The translations under genes were made by a program, and so were the position numbers. Below, one piece after another: positions 26,030 through 36,900 of a stretch of DNA of 64,000 nt (position 1 is the stretch's first letter; each line of letters begins with the position of its first letter). A model generated the notes under the pieces. It searched no databases and was not told where the DNA came from. It saw only the letters and a list, made by a program, of their open reading frames with translations. Source of the DNA: Novosphingobium sp. MD-1 (GTDB taxonomy: Bacteria; Pseudomonadota; Alphaproteobacteria; Sphingomonadales; Sphingomonadaceae); contig NZ_BBXA01000031.1 of assembly GCF_001014975.1 (NCBI RefSeq), positions 62,001 to 126,000 of the forward strand, read 5' to 3'.

Positions 26030-26893
26030 CTAGGGCATTTCCCCGGCGGAATCGCCCCAGCCGATCACCCGTTGTTCCTGCATGCCAAGCCCTTCAATGC
26101 CCAGCGTCATCACGTCGCCCGGCTTGAGAAAGACCGGCGGCTTATGCCCGAAGCCGACACCCGCCGGTGTCCCGGTTGCGATAAAATCGCCAGCCTCGAG
26201 CGCGTAGAAGCGCGACAGGTAGCTTACGATCTGGCGTACTCCGAAGACCAGATTGCCGGTGCTGCCGTTCTGAAACCGATGCCCGTTGACTTCAAGCCAG
26301 ATGGGCAGGCCGCTGGCGTCGCCCAGCTCGTCGCGGGTGACAAGCCAGGGGCCGATCGGCGCGAAGCCCGGAAAGCTCTTGCCCTTGGTCCACTGACCGC
26401 TGTGATCCATCTGGTAGGACCGTTCCGTGAGATCGTTGAACAGGCAGTAGCCGGCGACGTGATCGAGCGCGTCCGCCTCATCGATGTACAACCCGCCTCG
26501 CCCGATAACGATGGCGAGTTCGACCTCCCAGTCCCCTTTCTCCGCAGCCATCGGCAGCCGGACCGGATCGTCGGGGCCTGACGGCGCGCAGCCTTTCATG
26601 AAAACGGTTGGTTCGCTGGGCAGTGGGAGCCCGACTTCGGCGGCATGATCGGTGTAGTTGAGCCCCACGCAGATGATCTTGCCCGGCCGGCCGATCGCGG
26701 GACCATAGCGTACGGGCTGCGCGATGACCGGGAGCGAAGCCGTGTCGATCGCGGCGAGAGCCGCCAGCCCTTCCGGCAAAAGGACGTCGCCCGCAAGATC
26801 GGCGACATGACCGGAAAGGTCTCTTAGCCGCCCTTCGCTATCGATCACCGCGGGCCGTTCGCGGCCTGCTTCTCCAACTCGGGCCAGTTTCAT
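26030..26893 (-). CDS. Fumarylacetoacetate hydrolase (FAH) family protein
   Basis: A 287-residue hydrolase of the FAH superfamily. It has ICVGLNYTDHAAE, the metal ligands of EVELAIVIG, and NDLTERSYQ, then GKSFPGFAPIGPWLVTRDEL and ATGTPAGVGFGHKPP. Members cleave C-C bonds in beta-diketo or hydroxymuconate products, or act as decarboxylases or ureidoglycolate lyase. The ATG at 26893, with AGGAAG 5-6 bases before it, is better than the GTG two codons upstream. It is divergent from the hydrolase-dld pair, with a 291-base spacer that holds no evident gene. Confidence 0.88.
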   Translation of the reverse strand: MKLARVGEAGRERPAVIDSEGRLRDLSGHVADLAGDVLLPEGLAALAAIDTASLPVIAQPVRYGPAIGRPGKIICVGLNYTDHAAEVGLPLPSEPTVFMKGCAPSGPDDPVRLPMAAEKGDWEVELAIVIGRGGLYIDEADALDHVAGYCLFNDLTERSYQMDHSGQWTKGKSFPGFAPIGPWLVTRDELGDASGLPIWLEVNGHRFQNGSTGNLVFGVRQIVSYLSRFYALEAGDFIATGTPAGVGFGHKPPVFLKPGDVMTLGIEGLGMQEQRVIGWGDSAGEMP

Positions 26894-27184
26894 CCACACT
26901 TCCTTTCGATGCCGGGCGCTTCTTTCGCCGCCGGACGCGGCCGAGGTATTGGCGGATTGAGCGATTGCTTGGACATTCTTCGCGGTGAACGTGAAACAGG
27001 AGCCGCCAGCGTGCTTCGCTGCCGTGTATGCGCGCTTCCGCGTTGGCCTTGAAGGCGAGCCGGCGGTCTTTGGTCAGAAACTGCCAAAAGGGCGCAATCC
27101 GGGCCAATCGCAAGACACCATGGTCAAGCAATACCGCAGGAGGACCGGGGCGGGATTGGCCTGCCGCCGATTCTGGAACCCGAA

Positions 27185-28048
27185 ATGATCGCACAGACAA
27201 GCCATACCTTGCGGGCAAACGGCATTCGGCAAAACTACATCGATGCCGGCGACGGCCCGCCGGTGGTGCTCCTGCACGGTTTTCCAGAAACGAATTTCGC
27301 CTGGCGGTTCCAGATTCCCGTTCTTGGCGAGCTCCATCGCGTGATCGCGCCGGATCTTCGGGGCTATGGCGAGACCGACAAGCCGGCTGCCGGATATGAC
27401 AAGCGGACCATGGCCCGCGATCTCGCGGCGCTGCTCGACACGCTGGGCATCGGGAAAATCGCGTTGGTTGGCCACGATCGGGGCGCGCGGGTGGCAACGC
27501 GTTTTGCCAAGGACTATCCCGAACGCGTCGACCGTCTCGTGGTGATGGACAATGTGCCGACCCGCATCGTCGCGCGCGAGATCAACGCCGAAATTGCCAA
27601 GGCCTATTGGTTCTTTCTGTTCCACCTCATTCCGGACCTTCCGGAAACGCTGATCGCCGGCAAGGAAGAACAGTGGCTCCGCTGGTTCTTTTCGGACTGG
27701 GCCTATGACCCCTCGGCAATCTCGGGCGATGCCTTCGATACTTACGTGCGTGCCTACCGCGCGCCGGGCGCCGTGCGCGGCGCCATGGCGGACTATCGGG
27801 CCAACGCCGAGGATGTCGCACAGGACCTTGTCGACGCCGACGTCAAGATCGCCTGTCCCACGCTTGCACTATGGGGCGCGGATTTCGGGGCGGTCGGCAA
27901 GATGTTCGACATGCCGAAAGTCTGGGCGGAGATGGCCGACAATCTCCGCGCGGTGCCGATCGAGCGCTGCGGCCATCTGCCGCACGAGGAGCGGCCGGAA
28001 GCGGTGAATGCGCTCCTCCTTGAATTTCTCCAGGGCTGGCAAGGCTGA
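27185..28048 (+). CDS. Alpha/beta hydrolase, epoxide hydrolase/haloacetate dehalogenase type
   Basis: A 287-residue enzyme with an aspartate nucleophile, Asp98 in GHDRGARVA; Arg99 and Arg102 follow the HDRxxR spacing of haloacetate dehalogenases. The motifs HGFPETNFAW and DLRGYGETDKP, and His in CGHLPHEERP, complete the fold. The YWFFLF segment differs from the His-Trp pair that holds fluoride in characterised fluoroacetate dehalogenases, so an epoxide or ester role is as likely. It ends 3 bases before dld. Confidence 0.8.
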   Translation: MIAQTSHTLRANGIRQNYIDAGDGPPVVLLHGFPETNFAWRFQIPVLGELHRVIAPDLRGYGETDKPAAGYDKRTMARDLAALLDTLGIGKIALVGHDRGARVATRFAKDYPERVDRLVVMDNVPTRIVAREINAEIAKAYWFFLFHLIPDLPETLIAGKEEQWLRWFFSDWAYDPSAISGDAFDTYVRAYRAPGAVRGAMADYRANAEDVAQDLVDADVKIACPTLALWGADFGAVGKMFDMPKVWAEMADNLRAVPIERCGHLPHEERPEAVNALLLEFLQGWQG

Positions 28049-28051
28049 GCC

Positions 28052-29788
28052 ATGGCCAGGATCGATCCCGTGCCGTCCGCCGTCTCTCCGCCAGCAGCCG
28101 CGGCACCGGACTTGATCGCCGAACTCGGAGCGATCGTTGGAAGCCGGTATATCCTGACCGGCGAGCGGGAGACCCGGCGTTACCGCACCGGCTTCCGCTT
28201 CGGCGGCGGCAAGGCGCTTGCCGTGGTCCGGCCCGGCAGCCTTGTGGAGCTCTGGCGCGCGGTGAATGCCTGTGCGCGAGCACGCACGATCATGATCGTC
28301 CAGGCAGCGAATACCGGCCTGACCGGCGGCTCGACGCCGGACGGCGACCGCTATGACCGCGATGTGGTCATCATCAGTACGACGCGGCTCGACGGCATCC
28401 AGCTCGTCCGCGACGGCAAGCAGGTCATTTGCCTTCCAGGTTCACGCCTGTTCGAGCTCGAGGACATCGTGGCTGGGATCGGCCGCGAACCGCATTCGCG
28501 GATCGGCTCGTCCTGCATCGGCGCGTCCGTGCTCGGCGGCATCTGCAACAACTCCGGCGGCGCGCTGATCCACCGTGGCCCCGCCTATACGCAGATGGCG
28601 CTCTACGCCCGGATCGAAGCGGACGGCTCGGTGCGACTGGTCAATCACCTCGGCGTGAGCCTTGGCGTCGAGCCCGAGGCCATGCTGGCACGGCTGGATG
28701 CCGGCGAGATTGCGGAGAGCGATATCGTCGACGACGCGACCCGCGTCTGCTCCGATCGGCATTACCAGGATCATGTCCGCGAAGTGGATGCGGACACGCC
28801 GGCGCGCTTCAACAACGATCCCCGGCACCATTTTGAAGCGTCGGGCAGCGGAGGCCATGTGGTCGTGTTCGCGGTGCGGCTCGATACCTTTCCGAAGGAA
28901 GAGGCCATCGCCGATTTCTATATCGGCACCAACGATCCCGCGGAGCTGACGGCGATCCGGCGCGTGATCCTGAAGAGCTTCACCTCGCTTCCGATCCAGG
29001 GGGAGTATATCCATCGCTCGGCGTTCAGGCTGACCGCATCGTATGGAAAGGATACGTTCCTTGCGATCCGGTATCTCGGCGCCAAATACCTCCCGGGCCT
29101 GTTCGCGCTGAAGGCGCGGTTCGACGCGTTCTGCGCCAGACTGCCCTGGGCGCCCCACGATCTCTCCGACCGGATCATGCAGACGGTCGCGACGCTTTTT
29201 CCTCAGCATCTTCCGGAACGGATGCGCGATTTCGACAACCGGTTCGAGCATCACCTCATCCTGAAAATGGGCGGCCGCGGTATCGAGGAGGCCCGCACCC
29301 TGCTCGCCCAGGCGTTCCCCACCGCCCAAGGCGCCTATTTCGAATGCACGAAGGACGAGGGCGATCGCGCCTTCCTGCATCGTTTCGCGGTGGCCGGCGC
29401 TTCCATCCGGTATCGCGCGCTCCATCGGGACACAATCACCGATATCGTCGCGCTCGATGTCGCGTTGCGCCGGAACGACGACGAATGGGACGAACACCTC
29501 CCTGCCGAACTCGCGAAGCAGATCGTGGGGGTGAGCTATTGCGGGCATTTCTTCTGCCACGTCTTCCACCGCGACTATCTGGTGAAGCAGGGGCACGATC
29601 CGGTGGCGTTCGAACAGGCGATGCTGGCGTTGCTCGATGCACGCGGTGCAGAATATCCCGCCGAGCACAATGTCGGGCACCTCTATCCCGCAAAAGCGGC
29701 GCTCGCGCGGCATTACCGGGAGCTTGATCCGACAAACAGCCTGAATCCCGGCACGGGCCATCTCTCGCGCAACGCGGATTGGGCCTGA
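28052..29788 (+). CDS. dld: Quinone-dependent D-lactate dehydrogenase
   Basis: A 578-residue peripheral membrane flavoenzyme that oxidises D-lactate to pyruvate and feeds electrons to quinone. The FAD-binding domain shows VQAANTGLTGGSTP and RIGSSCIGASVLGGICNNSGG; the C-terminal, Dld-specific cap and membrane-binding regions follow, ending PTNSLNPGTGHLSR. The length agrees with E. coli Dld. It is coupled to the preceding hydrolase, suggesting that the hydrolase may release a 2-hydroxy acid; that link is inference. Confidence 0.93.
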   Translation: MARIDPVPSAVSPPAAAAPDLIAELGAIVGSRYILTGERETRRYRTGFRFGGGKALAVVRPGSLVELWRAVNACARARTIMIVQAANTGLTGGSTPDGDRYDRDVVIISTTRLDGIQLVRDGKQVICLPGSRLFELEDIVAGIGREPHSRIGSSCIGASVLGGICNNSGGALIHRGPAYTQMALYARIEADGSVRLVNHLGVSLGVEPEAMLARLDAGEIAESDIVDDATRVCSDRHYQDHVREVDADTPARFNNDPRHHFEASGSGGHVVVFAVRLDTFPKEEAIADFYIGTNDPAELTAIRRVILKSFTSLPIQGEYIHRSAFRLTASYGKDTFLAIRYLGAKYLPGLFALKARFDAFCARLPWAPHDLSDRIMQTVATLFPQHLPERMRDFDNRFEHHLILKMGGRGIEEARTLLAQAFPTAQGAYFECTKDEGDRAFLHRFAVAGASIRYRALHRDTITDIVALDVALRRNDDEWDEHLPAELAKQIVGVSYCGHFFCHVFHRDYLVKQGHDPVAFEQAMLALLDARGAEYPAEHNVGHLYPAKAALARHYRELDPTNSLNPGTGHLSRNADWA

Positions 29789-29909
29789 CGCAGCCCGTCC
29801 AGCCGGGACCCAAACCGCAGGATAACGCAAAAGTGCGCGGAATAGGACAATATGCAAGCCGCGACCGCCGTTAGGTTCCGGGGACATCTCAATCAGGAGT
29901 GCCTCCACG

Positions 29910-30635
29910 ATGACCGCATCCCGCACGCAAGAGCCAACCGTTGTCCTCGTGCATGGCGCATGGGCCGATGGTTCCAGCTGGCAGCGCGTGATTCCGATCT
30001 TGCTCGACAAGGGGCTGTCTGTCGTTGCCGTGCAGAACCCGACCAGTTCACTCTCCGATGACGTCGCGGCCACGACGCTCGCACTCAACGCGATTTCGGG
30101 GCCGGTCGTGCTTGTCGGCCACAGCTGGGGCGGTGCGGTAATCACGCAGGCCGGCACCGATCCCAAGGTGAAGGCGCTGGTATTTGTGGCGGCCTTCGCC
30201 CCCGCGGCGGGTGAAACCGTTGGCGAACTGGTCGGAAAATACCCGAATCCACCCGCGCTTGCCAAAATCACCGATGATGGAAACGGAAACCTGAAGCTCA
30301 GCGCAGCCGGATGGATCGAGGACGTAGGCCACGACCTCCCCGAGACCGAGGCGCGTGTACTGGCAGTGCTCCAGCCCCCGCTGCCGGCCGCCACGTTCGG
30401 CGAGAAGGTCACGCAGGCAGCGTGGGAAACGCGGCCGAACCGGTACATCGTATCCGGCGACGATCGCGTGGTCAGCGTTGATCTGCAACGCGAATTTGCT
30501 GACCGGATGAGAGCGATCTCGTCGGAACTGCGGGCCGGCCACCTTTCCCTGCTGTCGCAACCCCAGGCGGTTGCCGATGTGATCATTCAAGCTGTCGAGC
30601 AAGTCGCACAGGCGGAAAATCCCGGCATGGCGTGA
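29910..30635 (+). CDS. Alpha/beta hydrolase (esterase-like)
   Basis: 241 residues. The nucleophile elbow is GHSWGGAV, near residue 71; the start PTVVLVHGAWADGSSW and the late GDDRVV and AGHLSLLSQP supply the oxyanion region, acid and base. The family is the small alpha/beta hydrolase group often annotated as esterases or salicylate-esterase-like. AGGAG lies ~10 bases before the ATG, and the gene is probably its own unit, 121 bases after dld. Confidence 0.85.
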   Translation: MTASRTQEPTVVLVHGAWADGSSWQRVIPILLDKGLSVVAVQNPTSSLSDDVAATTLALNAISGPVVLVGHSWGGAVITQAGTDPKVKALVFVAAFAPAAGETVGELVGKYPNPPALAKITDDGNGNLKLSAAGWIEDVGHDLPETEARVLAVLQPPLPAATFGEKVTQAAWETRPNRYIVSGDDRVVSVDLQREFADRMRAISSELRAGHLSLLSQPQAVADVIIQAVEQVAQAENPGMA

Positions 30636-30722
30636 TGGTGGTGGCTAGCCGGACCTGTACCCCGCACCAGGCACAAGGCACGGGAGCGAACCAGCCAATC
30701 TGCCGTTCGCTCCCGTAAAGAC

Positions 30723-31916
30723 TCAGGCTCGTCTGGCGCGGTTGTTCAGTTGCAGGACGGACGCAGCCGCCGCCAGCGCGATCCCAAGCGCGCAAACGGC
30801 CGGCCAGCCACCGGTGGTCCAGCCCACCGCCGCTGCCGCAGCGCCGCCGGCGCCGCCGAGGAACATCAGGCCCATGAAAATGGTGTTGAGGCGGGCACGC
30901 GCTTCGGGGCGCAATGCGAACACGATATGCTGGTTGGATACGAGCACGCTCTGCACGGCAAAATCCAGCAGGATACATCCGGCCACAAGCCCGATGATCG
31001 ACGGCCACAGACCGAAGATCGTCCAGGCGGCGACCGTCAGCAGCGTGCCGGCAAGGATGACCTTGCGGGGGCCACGCTTGTCCGCAAAACGACCGGCAAT
31101 CGGCGCCGCCAGGATACCCACCGCGCCCACGATACCGAACAGCCCGGCAACGTCTGCTCCGAGACCGAAGCGCGGCTCTTGCAGCCGCAGCGCGAGGATC
31201 GACCAGAACGCGGTGAACGCGGCGAAGAGCAGACCCTGCGTGACGGCGGCAAGACGCAGTTCCCCGAATTCGCGCCAGAGGTGAATCAACGAAACGATAA
31301 GGCTGCCATAGCTGTGGTCGGTATCGGGATGGCTGCGCGGCAGCGCAAAAGCCATCAGGCCGCCGGCGCCGAGTGCGAGGGGGATGCCTAACCAGAACAT
31401 CTCGCGCCAGCCGGCATGGGCGCCGACAAAACCTGACAACGTGCGGCTGAGAAGAATGCCGCAAAGCACGCCGGACATAACCAGACCAACGGTGGCGCTT
31501 CGCTTTTCCGGCGCGGACAGGTGCGCGGCAAACGGAACGATCTGCTGGGCGACCGTCGAGGCCACACCCAGCACGAGCGATGCCAGGAGAAGCAGCGGAG
31601 CGGAAGGCGCCATCGCCGCGCCGGCGAGGGCAAGACCGAGCACGATGAACTGGATCACGATCAGGCGTCGGCGTTCCACCAGATCGCCGAGCGGAACCAG
31701 GGCAAAGAGACCGAAGGCATAGCCAAGCTGGGTCGCTGTCGGGACGAGACCCACCAGCCCCCCGGCAAAGTTCTTCTCCATGATCCCGAGCATCGGCTGG
31801 TTGTAGTAGATGTTGGCGACGGCCAGACCGGCCGCGATCGCCATGGCGAAGGTCAGCCCCCGTCCGATTGACGCCGGCGCGGCGTCAGCCCTTCCCTGCA
31901 CAATGGTGCCGCCCAT
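30723..31916 (-). CDS. MFS efflux transporter
   Basis: 397 residues with 12 hydrophobic segments. MFS signature loops are GDLVERRRLIV after helix 2 and GRFADKRGPRKVI between helices 8 and 9. The closest recognisable group is the YnfM/Bcr-like drug or metabolite efflux branch. It is divergent from an adjacent LysR gene with a 141-base spacer, the usual arrangement for a regulator controlling the transporter. Confidence 0.88.
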   Translation of the reverse strand: MGGTIVQGRADAAPASIGRGLTFAMAIAAGLAVANIYYNQPMLGIMEKNFAGGLVGLVPTATQLGYAFGLFALVPLGDLVERRRLIVIQFIVLGLALAGAAMAPSAPLLLLASLVLGVASTVAQQIVPFAAHLSAPEKRSATVGLVMSGVLCGILLSRTLSGFVGAHAGWREMFWLGIPLALGAGGLMAFALPRSHPDTDHSYGSLIVSLIHLWREFGELRLAAVTQGLLFAAFTAFWSILALRLQEPRFGLGADVAGLFGIVGAVGILAAPIAGRFADKRGPRKVILAGTLLTVAAWTIFGLWPSIIGLVAGCILLDFAVQSVLVSNQHIVFALRPEARARLNTIFMGLMFLGGAGGAAAAAVGWTTGGWPAVCALGIALAAAASVLQLNNRARRA

Positions 31917-32057
31917 AAAAAATCCTCACGAAAGCGTGCGCAGCGACGGCAGGTTGGATAAATCTGCGCCAACTGGACGATTGACTTGCGGCGGATATAG
32001 AGTTGCAGCATTTCTAGCTGTAGTGTTTCATTCGGTTAAGCCAGCATAACGGAAAAT

Positions 32058-32972
32058 GTGGTAATGGAATTGTCCGACCTGGCGGTGTTCGTCGAGGCCG
32101 TGCGGGCTGGCAGCCTGGCCGCCGCCGGCCGCCGGCTGGGCATCAATGCGATGGCCGCGTCGCGCCGGCTCGCCGCGCTCGAGACCGAACTGGGCATTCG
32201 CCTGGTCCACAGGACAACCCGATCGCTTTCGCCAACCGCAGAAGGAGAGACGTTCCTCCCGCATGCGCAGGCGATGCTGGATGAGCAGGCAAGCGCCCTC
32301 GCGGCGCTACGACCGAGCACATCCGGTGTCTCGGGCCAACTCCGGGTGACGGTTTCCGCCGCTTTCGGACGCAAGGTTGTCGCGCCGATGATCGCTCCGT
32401 TCATGCGCGACAACCCCGAACTGCAGGTTGACCTGCTTCTGACGGACGATCAGGTCGATATCGTCGCGCAGGGCATCGATGTGGCGATCCGGATCGCCAA
32501 GCTCCGGGACAATCACCTCGTTGCGCGCCGTCTCGCGGACAATCCGCGCCGGCTTGTCGCCTCGCCCGCCTATCTGCGTGCCGCGGGGACGCCCGGCGTG
32601 CTGGCCGCCCTGCCCGACCATGCGTGCCTGCCGGCATCGGGTACTTCGCACTGGGTCTTCAACCGCAACGGAAAGACGGTGCGCCAAAGGGTGACGGGCA
32701 GATTTACGGCAAGCTCGGTCGAGGCGCTGCATCAGGCTTGCCTGGGCGGCCTGGGCATCGCCAATCTTTCGGCCTGGGACGTGGAGGACGATCTGGGCAG
32801 CGGTCGTCTAAGGGAAATCCGGCTTGCGGATGCGGAGCCGGAACCCCTGGCGATCTGGGCGGTCTATCCCACAGCACGCATGGTGCCCGCCAAGGTTCGC
32901 GCGTTCGTGGACGCGCTCGAGCAGATCCTGCGCCGTTCCCCTCATCAGGCTGCCGATGGCCAGAGTGCCTAA
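32058..32972 (+). CDS. LysR-type transcriptional regulator
   Basis: 304 residues. The N-terminal winged helix-turn-helix is MELSDLAVFVEAVRAGSLAAAGRRLGINAMAASRRLAALE, broken here only by the usual linker. The effector-binding domain (SGQLRVTVSAAFGRKVVAPMI, ... ALPDHACLPASGTSHWVFNRNG) follows. The GTG at 32058 and the ATG at 32064 are both possible; GGAAA lies before them. It is presumably the regulator of the divergent MFS gene, acting in the 141-base spacer. Confidence 0.92.
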   Translation: MVMELSDLAVFVEAVRAGSLAAAGRRLGINAMAASRRLAALETELGIRLVHRTTRSLSPTAEGETFLPHAQAMLDEQASALAALRPSTSGVSGQLRVTVSAAFGRKVVAPMIAPFMRDNPELQVDLLLTDDQVDIVAQGIDVAIRIAKLRDNHLVARRLADNPRRLVASPAYLRAAGTPGVLAALPDHACLPASGTSHWVFNRNGKTVRQRVTGRFTASSVEALHQACLGGLGIANLSAWDVEDDLGSGRLREIRLADAEPEPLAIWAVYPTARMVPAKVRAFVDALEQILRRSPHQAADGQSA

Positions 32973-33050
32973 CCGTTTTCGCCCGAGCGACCGAGGGATG
33001 CGCAAACCACGGACAACGCCAGAGCAAGGTCACGCGAATGTCGGCGCGGC

Positions 33051-33680
33051 CTAAAGCTCGATGATGCCGCGGCGCGCGGCGATGGTGACGGCATGGGTGC
33101 GATCGGCGGCACCGAGCTTGGAATAGATAACCTTCATGTATCCCTTGATCGTGTCCTCCGAGAGCCCCAGGCGCACCGCGATCTGGCGATTGGAGTTTCC
33201 TGCGGCGGCGAGAGTGAGAACCTCTGCTTCCCGCCGTGAAAGCATATCCTCGGTTACATGCAGCGCTATGCCGGTCGCCACCTCGGAGGAGAGATACTTG
33301 CCGCCAGCATGAACGCTTCTGATCGTATCCATCAGTTCCTTGCGCATGCTGCTTTTCAACAGATAGCCTGCCGCGCCGGCACGAAGGGCGCGCATGGCCT
33401 GGGCGTCTCCGGCATACGTGGTTAGGACGACGATCCGCGATGACGGATGGCTCTTTCTCAGCGCCTCGATCGCGGCGACGCCGCCCATGCCCGGCATCTG
33501 AAGATCCATGAGCACGATATCCGGCCGGTGCGCTTCATAGAGAACAAGCGCCTGCTCGCCGGTTTCGGCCTCGGCGACGATATCGAGATCGGCCTGCGTT
33601 GCGATAACCGCGCAAACGCCCTCCCGCAGCAGCGGATGGTCGTCGACGATCATTATGCGGATTTTGTCGGACTTGACCAT
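33051..33680 (-). CDS. NarL-family response regulator
   Basis: 209 residues: receiver with VDDH (~12-15), phospho-acceptor Asp59 in VLMDLQMPGMGG, Thr in VLTTYAG and Lys in YLLKSS. The LuxR-type helix-turn-helix is SRREAEVLTLAAAGNSNRQIAVRLGLSEDTIKGY. It lies 234 bases after the large propeller kinase gene and is probably its partner. The 234-base gap contains no visible gene. Confidence 0.92.
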   Translation of the reverse strand: MVKSDKIRIMIVDDHPLLREGVCAVIATQADLDIVAEAETGEQALVLYEAHRPDIVLMDLQMPGMGGVAAIEALRKSHPSSRIVVLTTYAGDAQAMRALRAGAAGYLLKSSMRKELMDTIRSVHAGGKYLSSEVATGIALHVTEDMLSRREAEVLTLAAAGNSNRQIAVRLGLSEDTIKGYMKVIYSKLGAADRTHAVTIAARRGIIEL

Positions 33681-33914
33681 TTCCGTGCGCTTTCCGTGTC
33701 TTCGATTCGGCGAGGCTCGCCCTACTGTCCCAGATCGATGGCGGCGCTATACGAAACTATCGAAGCCGTGCTCGCCTGCGCCTTGCCGGTTGCCAAGGAT
33801 GCCGATCAGGCGCCGAAGCCGGGGCTGGTCATATACGCTGCTTTAGAAATGGTCACGCCGGACGTAAAGGGTGGTGCCGATGACGGAGTTGGGCCATCGC
33901 GGTTGCTTCCCCGC

Positions 33915-36900
33915 TCACGATCTTTCGCCGCTAGTTCGGGAGGAGCCATCCCGCAGGCCCCGTTTCCGGAACCAGTCCCACTGCGTTTGATAAGCGACCC
34001 GTGCGGGCACGCGCAGGTGGACCTGGGTTCCGTTTTCTCCATTGGCGGTGAACCGCAGCTTTCCGCCGATGCGGCCTGCCCGCTCCCACATGCCCTGCAA
34101 GCCGTAATGGCCACGACGCCCGCCCGACGCGAGGATGGCGGGAGCGATGCCGACGCCGTTGTCACCGACGAAAATGTCAAGCGCGAGCACCCGGTACCGC
34201 AGTTCGACCGCGATATGGGTGGCCTTTGCATGCTGCTCGGCATTGGCGATCGCTTCGCCGACGATCGCGAGGATTTCATCGGCCACCGGCGCGCATATGG
34301 GGCGCCGATAGCCACTGATGCGCAGCTCGGCGCGATCTTCGGCCAGCGCAGCCATGCGGCCTTCAAGACTACCCGGGTCCGATGCCCGCAAATCGAGAAC
34401 CCGTTCGCGACTTGCTATCATGAGGTCATCGCCGCGCTCCAGCGCCCGCTCCAGCATGCCGCGCGCGGCCGTGTTTGACGGCGTGATCTCCGCCACTGCC
34501 TGGAAGCGCATCATGAGACCTTGCAGCCCTTGCAGCAGTGTGTCGTGAAGCTCCCGCGCGATGCGCTCCCGCTCCTCTACCTGGACCTCAACGCGGCGCC
34601 GGGTCCGGTCTGCGGCGGCGCGGGAACGCCAGCGCACGAGCACGATCACGAACAAGAACAACGCCGTCACCAACAGCGCCCGAAACCACCATGTCTGATA
34701 GAAATAAGGCTTGATGTAGAAGTCGAGTGCCGCCCCTTGCTCGTTCCACACGCCATCGCCGTTCGCCGCGATTACCTGAAAACGGTATGTGCCCGGGGCG
34801 AGGTTGCCGTAATTGGCCTGCCGCCGCTCACCGGCGTCGACCCATTCCTGGTCGAAGCCGACAAGGCGATAGCGGAACTTGTTTGCCGCTGGATCGGTGA
34901 AGCTCAGGGCGGTGTAATCGATCGTGATCCGATCGGTCCCCGGGGGAAGAGACTGGCTCGTGCCGTCGGCACCGCTTTCCAGCGCGATGACACGATCGTC
35001 CGCGACCATGTTGCGAATGACCACGGGCGGCGGGATCGAGTTGTGGACAAGCTTGCGTGGATCGATCCACGCCAGACCGCGGTTCGTCGCCAGCCACAAC
35101 AGACCGTCGCGATCCTCGACGATATCGTTCATGTCGTACCAGTTGGACCGCGCACGCAACCCCTGGTCGCGGCCATAGACGAAGGCCGTAAGGCGTTGGG
35201 CCGGATTGAGAAAGGCGGCGTCGAGATCGGCGGAACGCACTTTTGCGATGCCTTGGCCGGTAATCAGCCAGGTCGATCCATCGGCGCGTGGCAGGATGCC
35301 GGTGACGTTGGCCAGAAAGGGATGCGCCCGATCGTCGATCGTGGCGAACCGGGCGCCGTCATATCGGGCAAGGCCATGCTCTCCCCCGATCAGCATCCCG
35401 CCGGGAATCGGCACGACGGTCTTGATGAAACCGACCGGGATGTTCCGCCCCTGCCAGATTTTCGATATGCGCCCCTGCCGGCGTACCGTGAGCGCGCTCA
35501 ACGCCTGATAGGACAGGATATCGCTCCCTCCCAGGTTCCGCATGAGCATCGCATGACCGAGCGCTTCCGTGCTGTCCGCGACCTCGCTGACCTTTCCCGC
35601 ATGCAAGCGATACGTACCGTAGGCCGATATGAGCCAGTCACCATTGCCTTCGGATACGCAGGCCGTGGGCGTCGCTCCCTCCGGCGCGAAGAGCGTTCTG
35701 GATATGCCATGCCGCGAAATCAGCATCAGGCCTTTCGAGCTGACGACAAGAACATTGCCTTCATGGTCGCTGCATATGTTGAAGATGATGCCCCAGTTGG
35801 GCGCCACCATTTCTGTGCGGATCGGATTTCCGTGGATGCGGTACAGCCCTTTGGGCGTGCCGAACAGAAAGGTGCCTTCGCGCCCGATCGGGACAAATCC
35901 GGTATTCGTCGTCGGGAAGCTGGACACGAGGTGGACGTCGATTGCCGAAAACCGGTCAAGCCCGTTCGGGCTGCCGACCCAGACGTTGCCTTCGCGATCC
36001 TGGAAGGGAGCCAATGACAGCGGACCGAGCACGTCCCGGAGGACTTGCACGGTCGGCCTCGATGCGTCTCCGCGCTCCAGGCGTTGCAACGTTTCGGGTA
36101 GCAACCGGATGATTCCCCGCTCCTGCCCCGTCACCCAGAGCCGGCCATCGCGGTCGAACAGCAGTCTGCGCCCAATGTACCCCGTCGTTCCGGGGGTGAG
36201 CCTCATGGCGCCTCCCCGGCCGTCAAGACGCCGCAGGCTGTCGTTGTCGATGATCCAGATGTTTCCGGATCTGTCCTTGCCCAAACCAACGGAGACACCT
36301 CCGCGGGCGTTCAGCCGGACAAAGCGGCCCGCCGCGGGATCAAAGCGGTGGATCGAGTCGCTCAGCGCGATGATGATAGTGCCATCGCGGTCGGCGATCA
36401 TATCCTGGGTGTGCTCGTCTGGAAGATCCACGCCCGAGTTGAACACATGCCACTTGCCTGCCTTGTAGTATCGCAGGCGCTGGCTGTTCGAACTTTCGGA
36501 GGCGACCCAGATCGCCCCGTCCGAACTTTGCACGATCGCGACCACCGAGCCCCGCGGCGTTCCTTCATTGCGCCCCTGCAGCCTGCCATGCCGATAGACC
36601 GCCACGCCGCCGTAGTCATAGCCGACCCACAGGTCACCGTCGCGGGCGGTCAGCAAGGCGGTAACCTGCAACGATCGCGCGGGATCGCCTTCCTGCGCTT
36701 CGATATGCTCGAACCGGACTCCGTCGAAGCGATACAGGCCGGTTGCCGTGCCCAGCCAGATGAAACCGTCAGGGGTCTGCGCGATGGCAACGACATTGGC
36801 GGGAGCGCCTTCGGCGATCGACCATTTCACATGCCGCATCTCGGTGGTCGGCACGGTAAAATCGAGCGCCTGTCCGGCGCGGGGGGCGACGATCATCATC

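Noticed and set aside
28442..30586. A 714-residue minus-strand frame opposite dld and the esterase gene
   Set aside because: It spans two real genes and the gap between them, and has no recognisable fold or start signal.
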